NCBI GenBank assembly: GCA_030612185.1
Contig: JAUWOI010000121.1
Span: forward strand, 1 to 9,797
Source: Anaerolineae bacterium
Lineage (GTDB): Bacteria; Chloroflexota; Anaerolineae; B4-G1
Reading direction: 5' to 3'
DNA: 9,797 bases
The notes under the pieces are model-generated. The model did no database searches, was not told where the DNA came from, and saw only the letters and a list, made by a program, of their open reading frames with translations. The translations under genes were made by a program, and so were the position numbers. Shown piece by piece: positions 1 to 6,357 of this stretch. How positions within the stretch are numbered: position 1 is the first letter of the stretch; every line of letters starts with the position of its first letter.

Positions 1-1878
1 TTTTTCACCGAAGAGGTGGTGCGAGCGTTGATGGACGCCGGGGTGCTGAGGCGGGATGATGGACGTTGGGAATTGGTCGCTGACCCAGATCAGGCCGGCG
101 TGCCCGATACGATCCACGGTGTCATCCAGAGCCGCATAGACCGTCTGGAGGAGATTGACCGGCGGGTGCTGCAGGTGGCCTCGGTCATCGGGCGGGTCTT
201 CAGCACGCAGGTACTGGATGGTGTCTATCCCTACGGCGATCTGGACGGCACATTGCCTTGGCGGTTGAACCGGCTGGGCGCGGTGGGTTTGGTACTCTTG
301 GAACTACCCGAACCGGAACCGGTCTACATGTTCAGGCACGCGCTGACGCAGGACGTGGCCTATGAGAGCCTCTCCTACGCGCGGCGTCGCGAATTGCACT
401 GCCGGGTGGGGGAGTTCATTGAGGCGCAGGCAGGAGAGGCATTGAGCGAGCGGCCAGGTTTCCTGGCCCACCATTTCTTCCACGGGCGGACCTGGCGCAA
501 GGCGCTGACCTACTCGCTGGTGGCTGGCCGCAAGGCGCAGCGGGAGTACGCCAATGAGGCGGCTACCGCCAATTTCCGGCGGGCGCTGCAGGCAGCGGCG
601 GAACTGGATGAGCCGTGCGAGGAGAAACGACTGGAAGCCCACGAGAGGCTGGGCGAGGTGCTGACCATTGTCGGTCGCTACGACGAGGCGTTGAGCAGCC
701 TGGAGGCGGCGTGGACTGTGGTTGAGGCCCAGCCTCCGTCGTCGGAGCGGGACCGCCGGCTGGCCGAACTGTGCCGCAAGACGGCCGAGGCATATGAGCC
801 CAGGGGGGATTACACGGCGGCTTTTGGCTGGTTGAAGCAGGGGCTGAGTATATCGGGCATTGAGGACACCGTGGAAGACGCCCGGCTTTATCGGTTGGGT
901 GCCGGTGTGTTCTATCGGCAGGGGGAGAATGGTCTTGCGAGCGAGTGGTGTGAGAAAAGCCTGGAGATCGCTGAGCGACTGGGAGACGAAGAGGCCCTGG
1001 CGCAAGGAAACTACTCTCTGGGTGCGATTCTGCGTCGTCGTGGCGACGTGGGCGCGGCTATCGTCCATTGTCAACGCAGTCTGGAGATGTACGAGGCGCG
1101 GGGCAACTTGCTTGGCCAGTCTGAGGCACACAACAACCTGGCGATGGCCTACGACGATCAGGATGCCTGGGAACTGGCCGGGCAGCATTACGCCGCTGCG
1201 AGGGGTATCGTGGAGAGGGTCGGCTATGCGGAGGGGCAGGCTATGGTGGCCTGCAACCTGGGCGAGATTTATCTGGTGCGGGGCAAACTGGCTGCTGCGC
1301 GGAAGGAGTATCAGGCGGGGTTGGAGATTGCAGAGCGGTGGGGAATGGTCTACGGTATGGCACTGTTGCACAACAACCTGGGGGCGGTCTCCGCGCGGGA
1401 GGGGGATTGGGAGCAGGCAGAAGAGCACCTAGCGCGCAGCCTCGTCCTTTTTGAGGAGATCGGCTCTGAGGAATTCTTGGCCGAACTCTACTGCCACCAG
1501 GCTGAAGTGTCGCTTGGTCAGGGGCGGTTTACCCAGGCCGCCGAGCATGCAGACCGTTCGCTCCACTATGCCCAGGCGCATGGGTTGCGGCTGGATGAGG
1601 GACGAGCCTGCCGGGTGGTAGGTTGCACACGACGGGAACTGGGCGAGTTTGCTCCGGCTGAGCAAGCCTTGGAATTGGCGTTGGAGATCGCGGGGGAGGT
1701 GGGGAATCGCTACGAGGCGGCGCTGGCGCACCTGGAACTGGCGCGGTTGCGCGTACAACTAGGCGAGGAGGAGGCGGGGAGGGAACTGGCCCGACAAGCC
1801 GTGCAGGTTTTCGCACAACTGGGCGCGCAGTTGGACCTGGAGGAAGCGAAGACCTTGTTGCTCTTGGAACCTGAATAA
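1..1878 (+). CDS. AAA-type ATPase/TPR signalling protein, C-terminal part (5' truncated)
   Basis: The frame is open from base 1, so the true start lies off the left edge; 625 codons remain, ending at TAA. The first residues (FFTEEVVRAL, 2-11) match the end of the P-loop ATPase domain of the large COG3899-like predicted ATPases often fused to class III adenylate cyclase or LuxR-type modules. A helical segment follows with MFRHALTQDVAYESL (about 110-124), a hallmark of that family. From about residue 184 to the end come TPR-like helical hairpins with a clear 40-residue period: the NL/SL leucines recur at about 340, 380, 420 and 460, and HNNL occurs twice, 80 residues apart. The Walker motifs and any cyclase or DNA-binding domain are outside the window, so the output activity cannot be stated. 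TPR arrays bind protein partners; the likely role is a cytoplasmic, ATP-dependent regulator. It is 32 bases upstream of the secreted protease gene, suggesting co-transcription. Family assignment is confident; function is inferred. Confidence 0.9.
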   Translation, partial: FFTEEVVRALMDAGVLRRDDGRWELVADPDQAGVPDTIHGVIQSRIDRLEEIDRRVLQVASVIGRVFSTQVLDGVYPYGDLDGTLPWRLNRLGAVGLVLLELPEPEPVYMFRHALTQDVAYESLSYARRRELHCRVGEFIEAQAGEALSERPGFLAHHFFHGRTWRKALTYSLVAGRKAQREYANEAATANFRRALQAAAELDEPCEEKRLEAHERLGEVLTIVGRYDEALSSLEAAWTVVEAQPPSSERDRRLAELCRKTAEAYEPRGDYTAAFGWLKQGLSISGIEDTVEDARLYRLGAGVFYRQGENGLASEWCEKSLEIAERLGDEEALAQGNYSLGAILRRRGDVGAAIVHCQRSLEMYEARGNLLGQSEAHNNLAMAYDDQDAWELAGQHYAAARGIVERVGYAEGQAMVACNLGEIYLVRGKLAAARKEYQAGLEIAERWGMVYGMALLHNNLGAVSAREGDWEQAEEHLARSLVLFEEIGSEEFLAELYCHQAEVSLGQGRFTQAAEHADRSLHYAQAHGLRLDEGRACRVVGCTRRELGEFAPAEQALELALEIAGEVGNRYEAALAHLELARLRVQLGEEEAGRELARQAVQVFAQLGAQLDLEEAKTLLLLEPE

Positions 1879-1897
1879 CACAGTGAATGGGGTGGGC

Positions 1898-1903
1898 AAG
1901 GAG
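1898..1903 (+). promoter_or_regulatory. Ribosome binding site (AAGGAG) deciding the protease start
   Basis: AAGGAG lies 7 bases before the ATG at 1911. The longer in-frame alternative, ATG at 1887, is only 8 bases after the preceding stop and has no such site. The 1911 start also gives a normal signal peptide beginning MNRGLTLTLAIG. Confidence 0.75.
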
Positions 1904-1910
1904 ATTACAG

Positions 1911-4900
1911 ATGAATCGCGGGTTGACGTTGACATTGGCCATTGGTATTGGATTACTGCTGGTAACGCTCTCGGTGATGGTCTTGCAGTGGGAGAGTTCA
2001 CCGGTCCTGGCTGCTGGCACTCCCATTTTCCTGGAGCAAACCAGTCCCAATCCGGTGGGCGTCGCGGCTTACGAGGCAACCAGTTACTGGCAGGCTATGT
2101 CGTCTGTTTGTTATTTCCCTTTCGCCCAGCACAACCCTGGGGGTTGGTCTACCAGGCTGTACTTCCAGAATGCCTCGTCGTGGAACACGGCGAGCATCAC
2201 TATCAGTCTCTACAATGGTATAGGGAGTGATGGTGGATCCCCCATCGTCGTCGTAGGTGACGTAGTCGTCCCGCCGAATACGCGGAGAGTCTATCCGGTC
2301 TCAGATTTGGTGACAGGGGTTTTCACCGGTGCGGCTGTTGTGGAATCCGACCAACCACTGGCATGCAGCGCTGAAATCCTGAACGAGTCGGACCCTGCTG
2401 TTGACATGATGGCCTACCGTACACCTGAGGGAGGGAGTGAGTTCATCGCCCCGCAGATACGCAGGGAGGGGGCAGGGGCGTGGAATTCGCGCATTGTCGT
2501 CTTTAACCACGGCGGCCCATCGAACGATGTGTACATCCGATTCTACGATCGGGCGGGCATGGATAACGGGAGTGTCCACCTGGTACTGGACGATCACGGT
2601 ACCTGGGTCTACGATGTGCTCGTTGACAACACGTCGCTCCCGCCCGGCTTCGAAGGGTGGGCGCACGTAACCGGCACACTGCCTATCGCTGTGGTAGTGC
2701 TGAATGAGGCGGACGGCAAGGCTATGGCACTCACTCCGTGGGAGGGGATGCTCTCCTACGAGGCAGTACTGCCCTGGGTCGAGCGGGGCGAACGCCCGCC
2801 AACGCAGATCGCTCTGTATAATCTGAGCGACAGCCCGCAGATGTCGCGGACGTTGGACTTCCACTTCGCCGGTGATGGGTCGCTGGATAATCGTGAAGTC
2901 CACCCACTGGAAGCGCGAGAACGGGTCGTCCGCTCCCTAGAGGATGTCTCTCTCCCTGGTGATTGGTGGCATGGATCCGTGCGATCTGCTGGGTCAGAGA
3001 CGGCCGGCATGGTGGCGTTCTCAGACTGGGGGATGGCGGCCGCTGGCTACAGCAGCCTCGAGGGCTATAGTGGCTACGAGTTTTTTGTGCCGAACGTCGT
3101 CCGTTATCCCGACAGGCACACTGCCTTCACTGTCTGGTCACAAGGGCCTCTCAACCTCGTCACCGTCGAGTTCTACGACCTGGATGGCAAGCAGGTGCTC
3201 AGTTACACGGGCGAGATTACCCAACACGTCGGCCTGCGCTTTGACCAGGGGATGATGCCCGACCTGGGTCCCACTTTCGAAGGTTCGGCGCACGTTTTCG
3301 CGCACATGGACATCGCCGTCGTCGTCGAGGAGATGGTCGTGGGCTTGCCGCCGGTGGATAGTTACGAGCCCAACGATTCCGACGCTGATGCGTATCCAAT
3401 CGCCGCCGGTATGTCCATCACCTCATTCATCAGTCATCCTGATGATCCCGACTGGTACAAGTTCGAGATCGAGGATCCATCGCTGCTCACGATTACGCTT
3501 GACCGGTTGCCGGCTGACTATGATCTGGTTCTCTTCACCGACCTGACCGAACCCAGTCCGGTCCCGGCCAGCCAGGTGATGGGAGAATTGGCCGACGGCG
3601 GGGACGTGGACGCAGAAGGGAACCTGGACACGATTGGCAAGTGGGCGGCCATCGGCAAGTGGGCAGCCATTGGCAAGTGGGCGGCTATCGGCAAGTGGGC
3701 AGTCATCGGCAAGTGGGCGGCTATCTCGGCCAATGAGGGTGTTGAGGAAGAGGTGGCGCGCACCATCGCCGTCGAACCCGGCTGGTACTACGTATTGGTT
3801 TTCTCCTCCAACGGCGAGCACTCGGCGAAGCCCTACCGGCTGCGGGTGGAGGCAACCCCCCTGGCTGGGACGGAGGCATGTAGGTGGGTGCCGGATTACG
3901 TGCACATGCAGCCCAGGGCTGTCTACCCAGGCGCATCGGTCGGCGCGGACGGTCCGCAGACGCTCATTCTCTACAACAAGACCCGGCTGGATCGGACATA
4001 CGGAATTACTAAGGCCAATGCTCTCTCGGACACGCTGGGGCGGTTGGCCGACCTGAACAGCGTGCGGGGGCTGGTGGTACCGGTGGACGCCAATCCTGTC
4101 GTCTCCAGTACCTACGCTTCGTGGAACAGCCAATACTGCACGGTCGGGCAGGCCAACCAAGTTGCCGAAACGATCCGGGATGAGATCATCAGTCCTACCC
4201 TGGCTGACCACTCCGCCGTCTCCTACGTCGTGTTGGTGGGTGGCGATGAGCAGATCCCATTCCGTCGCCTGCCCGACCAGACCACGATCGCCAACGAACG
4301 GGCGTATCAGGGTGATCTGGAGGCAAGGTTGGGGGCGCTCTTTGCTGCTTTCAACCAGGGCTACATTCTCACCGATGACTTCTATGGCACGCTGCCAGGT
4401 AAGGGGCTGCTGACACGCGGGCGGGTGCTGTGGATGCCGGAGTTGGCCGTCGGACGGCTGGTGGAGACGCCGGCGGAGATCCAGGGGCTGATTGAAGCCT
4501 ACCGGACAGGCGAGGTGCTGGCAGCGGCGACATCCCTGGCCACCGGCTACGATTTCCTGACGGATAGCGCCGTTGCCATAAGCGACACCTTCGGTGATCT
4601 GGATCTCAGCACAGACGTTCTCATTTCCGAGGACTGGACTGCCGACGACTTGCGGACGGCCTGGCCGAATACGGCCCCCGACCTGGCCTCGGTCAATGCC
4701 CACTTCGAGCACTGGCGGGCCATCCCTGCGGATGCCACAGCCGGCTATTTGAACAACACCGACATCCTCAGTGCCACGGGCAATCTTTCAGGCACTTTGG
4801 GTTTCTCTATGGGCTGCCACGCCGGGCTGAACGTGCCCGACGGCGACGTGATCAATGCATCCACCAGCCCTGACCTCCCGCAAGCGCTGGCCAGCAGGGG

Positions 4901-5978
4901 TGGCTACTGGGTGGGCAACACCGGATATGGCTACGGGATGGACGACGCTATCGAGGCGTCGGAGATGCTGATGTGGATGTTTGCTCAGGAGTTGGGGCGG
5001 GAGCCGAACGTGCCGGCAGGACAGGCTTTCGTGCGGGCCAAGCAGCGGTACGTCGGCAGTCTGCCCAGCGGCGGCATGAGCCTCTACCACGAGAAGGCGC
5101 TCGTTGAGTCCGTTTTTTATGGCCTGCCGATGTATCGAGTGACGGTGCCCTCGCCTGAGATGCCAACTGGGGCCGTGAACGCGAGCGTGTCGTCGCCGCA
5201 GCCAACCGGAGCATTGGGCGGCTTGTGGACGGTGAGCGTGACCGTGCAGCCGGAGCTGACGCGACGGGATACCGCCAACGGCAGTTACTACAGCGTCGGC
5301 GGCGAGGTGTGGGCCGGGCCGGGCCGTCCGGTCCAGCCCCGGGCCACGGTGCCGGTGACAGGGCCAGCGGGGACCATCGCACACGGAGCGTTGCTCGTGG
5401 CCGGCAGTTATGGTGTCGAGAGTGGGTTCGATCCTCTCATCGCCCGCCCCATCACCGACGTGGTCCTGCCAGAGCCCGACTTCGACGCCACGGGCTGGTT
5501 CCCGGCCAAGCCTTTCATGGTCAACCGCTTCGGCGACCGGGACCGGCTGGTGGTCGTGCCGGGACAGTACAGGCAGCAGGGTGGGGTGGAACGGCTATAC
5601 AATGATCTGGAACTGCTGATCTACTATTCTGAGGACAGCAATGAGGATTTCCTGCCGCCGATCATCTGGGATGTACAGGTGGAGTGGATGACTGACACAC
5701 TCCACTTCAAGGCCACTGTATCGGACGACGGGGGGGGAGTCCATCGGGTAGTGATCGCTTACGAGGAGGACGGTGAGCGGTGGAGGACGATGGACCTGGT
5801 GCGCGGTGCTGTGAGCAATCTGTGGCTGGGTGAACTGGAGGTTCTGTCCCACAGGCTGAATTACTTCGTGCAGGCGGTGGATGAGGCAGGTAACGTCGCA
5901 TTGGGGGCCAATAAAGGGTTGATGTTCGGAGTGAGTCCCAACATGCTATTCCTGCCTGTGGTGTTCAAAGGGGGCTGA
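1911..5978 (+). CDS. Giant secreted multi-domain protease, C25/gingipain-like, with PPC domain and IGKWAA repeats
   Basis: The product has 1355 residues from ATG 1911 (1363 if ATG 1887 is used). It starts with a signal peptide (about 1-35, hydrophobic core IGIGLLLVTLSVMVL). Four degenerate beta-rich modules follow, starting near 68, 177, 281 and 389; each opens with a hydrophobic-Pro strand (YFPF, FIAP, VLPW, FFVP), and some contain an FYD strand later. Residues 484-649 resemble a bacterial pre-peptidase C-terminal (PPC) domain: SYEPND, DPDWYKF, YDLVLF, then PGWYYVLV and YRLRVEA. The domain is split by an acidic linker and five IGKWAA units (575-604). Residues about 684-1070 form a caspase-fold peptidase domain like family C25: YVVLVGGDEQIPF (772-784), ELAVGR (844-849), likely catalytic His931 or His934, Cys969 in SMGCHAG, and a closing YGLPMYRV. 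The C-terminal third is beta-sandwich, including an FN3/Ig-like domain near 1245-1335, and ends in MLFLPVVFKGG. It probably acts outside the cell or on the surface as a cysteine endopeptidase. Substrate unknown; the peptidase assignment is from motifs and spacing only. Confidence 0.88.
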   Translation: MNRGLTLTLAIGIGLLLVTLSVMVLQWESSPVLAAGTPIFLEQTSPNPVGVAAYEATSYWQAMSSVCYFPFAQHNPGGWSTRLYFQNASSWNTASITISLYNGIGSDGGSPIVVVGDVVVPPNTRRVYPVSDLVTGVFTGAAVVESDQPLACSAEILNESDPAVDMMAYRTPEGGSEFIAPQIRREGAGAWNSRIVVFNHGGPSNDVYIRFYDRAGMDNGSVHLVLDDHGTWVYDVLVDNTSLPPGFEGWAHVTGTLPIAVVVLNEADGKAMALTPWEGMLSYEAVLPWVERGERPPTQIALYNLSDSPQMSRTLDFHFAGDGSLDNREVHPLEARERVVRSLEDVSLPGDWWHGSVRSAGSETAGMVAFSDWGMAAAGYSSLEGYSGYEFFVPNVVRYPDRHTAFTVWSQGPLNLVTVEFYDLDGKQVLSYTGEITQHVGLRFDQGMMPDLGPTFEGSAHVFAHMDIAVVVEEMVVGLPPVDSYEPNDSDADAYPIAAGMSITSFISHPDDPDWYKFEIEDPSLLTITLDRLPADYDLVLFTDLTEPSPVPASQVMGELADGGDVDAEGNLDTIGKWAAIGKWAAIGKWAAIGKWAVIGKWAAISANEGVEEEVARTIAVEPGWYYVLVFSSNGEHSAKPYRLRVEATPLAGTEACRWVPDYVHMQPRAVYPGASVGADGPQTLILYNKTRLDRTYGITKANALSDTLGRLADLNSVRGLVVPVDANPVVSSTYASWNSQYCTVGQANQVAETIRDEIISPTLADHSAVSYVVLVGGDEQIPFRRLPDQTTIANERAYQGDLEARLGALFAAFNQGYILTDDFYGTLPGKGLLTRGRVLWMPELAVGRLVETPAEIQGLIEAYRTGEVLAAATSLATGYDFLTDSAVAISDTFGDLDLSTDVLISEDWTADDLRTAWPNTAPDLASVNAHFEHWRAIPADATAGYLNNTDILSATGNLSGTLGFSMGCHAGLNVPDGDVINASTSPDLPQALASRGGYWVGNTGYGYGMDDAIEASEMLMWMFAQELGREPNVPAGQAFVRAKQRYVGSLPSGGMSLYHEKALVESVFYGLPMYRVTVPSPEMPTGAVNASVSSPQPTGALGGLWTVSVTVQPELTRRDTANGSYYSVGGEVWAGPGRPVQPRATVPVTGPAGTIAHGALLVAGSYGVESGFDPLIARPITDVVLPEPDFDATGWFPAKPFMVNRFGDRDRLVVVPGQYRQQGGVERLYNDLELLIYYSEDSNEDFLPPIIWDVQVEWMTDTLHFKATVSDDGGGVHRVVIAYEEDGERWRTMDLVRGAVSNLWLGELEVLSHRLNYFVQAVDEAGNVALGANKGLMFGVSPNMLFLPVVFKGG
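3633..3722 (+). repeat. Five tandem 18-bp units coding IGKWAA
   Basis: Five in-frame 18-bp copies follow the pattern AT(T/C) GGC AAG TGG GC(G/A) G(C/T)(C/T). Four encode IGKWAA and the fourth IGKWAV. Nearly all differences are silent third-base changes. Units 1 and 2 differ at two sites (ATT/ATC, GCG/GCA), and units 3 and 4 repeat that alternation, so a 36-bp dimer was probably duplicated. A degenerate sixth unit (ISANEG) follows. The repeat sits between the two halves of the PPC-like domain of the protease. Confidence 0.97.
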
Positions 5979-5984
5979 TGGCTG

Positions 5985-6353
5985 GTGGCAATGTGGCTGG
6001 CGGCGTGGAACGAGACGCAGGGCGAGCGGCTGCTGGGGCGCGTGTCTCGCTGCGCCAGTTTTCTCTGCCGTCTGCGGGGGCTGACCTTCCGGCGACACCT
6101 GGGCGATGACGAGGGGTTGCTGTTGGTGGGACGCCGGGAGAGCCGCGCCGACGCGGCCATCCATATGTTCTTTGTTTTTTTTCCCATTGCGGCAGTATGG
6201 CTGGACGGAGGCGGGCGGGTGGTGGATGTCCGGATGGCCCGTCCCTTCCGCCCGCTCTACGTCCCCAGTGCGCCGGCGCGGGATGTGCTGGAGGGGCCGC
6301 CGGGTTTGCTGGAGCGGGTGCGAATAGGGGATCAATTGCGCTTCGGAGGGTAG
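5985..6353 (+). CDS. DUF192 family protein, divergent
   Basis: The 122-residue product matches the layout of DUF192 (COG1430): an N-terminal NETQGERLLGRVSRCASF-type strand pair, the RLRGL turn, then FFPIAAVWLDGGGRVV in place of the usual FPIDVVFLD-dG-rVv, then a short tail with VLEGPPGLLERVRIGDQL. The family is a small beta-rich domain of unknown function, sometimes exported; no signal peptide is visible here. The conserved Asp after FPI is Ala (residue 69) and the preceding HTFGMRF-like segment is IHMFFVFF, so the most conserved patch is altered. Translation probably starts at GTG 5985, 10 bases after the G-rich stretch AAAGGGGG (5967-5974); ATG 5991 is the alternative. The gap to the protease stop is 6 bases and to the next ATG 4 bases, so it is surely in the same operon and perhaps translationally coupled. 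Domain call is fairly confident, start less so. Confidence 0.8.
   Translation: MAMWLAAWNETQGERLLGRVSRCASFLCRLRGLTFRRHLGDDEGLLLVGRRESRADAAIHMFFVFFPIAAVWLDGGGRVVDVRMARPFRPLYVPSAPARDVLEGPPGLLERVRIGDQLRFGG
6345..6350 (+). promoter_or_regulatory. Ribosome binding site (GGAGGG) for the LysM-M23 gene
   Basis: GGAGGG overlaps the last codons of the DUF192 gene and lies 7 bases before ATG 6358. This spacing supports the ATG start and coupling of the two genes. Confidence 0.7.
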
Positions 6354-6357
6354 TCTG

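Noticed and set aside
304..1428. 374-codon open frame on the minus strand within the ATPase/TPR gene
   Set aside because: It is antisense to a clear TPR gene in a GC-rich genome; the translation shows no domain and no plausible start signal.
1887..1910. Upstream in-frame ATG for the protease
   Set aside because: It lacks a ribosome site and would put an extra MGWARRLQ before a signal peptide that is already normal from 1911.
3633..3722. CRISPR-like array
   Set aside because: The 18-bp units are directly adjacent with no spacers and are in frame within a gene.
3634..4056. Forward +1-frame open frame rich in SASG-type repeats
   Set aside because: It is the 18-bp array read in another frame and lies wholly inside the protease gene.
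3423..4712. 429-codon open frame on the minus strand within the protease gene
   Set aside because: It is a mirror of the coding strand's codon bias; the repeats there are only the reverse reading of the IGKWAA array.
5978..6109. ATG overlapping the protease stop (TGATG) as the DUF192 start
   Set aside because: That frame ends after about 43 codons without family resemblance; the DUF192 match is in the frame from 5985.
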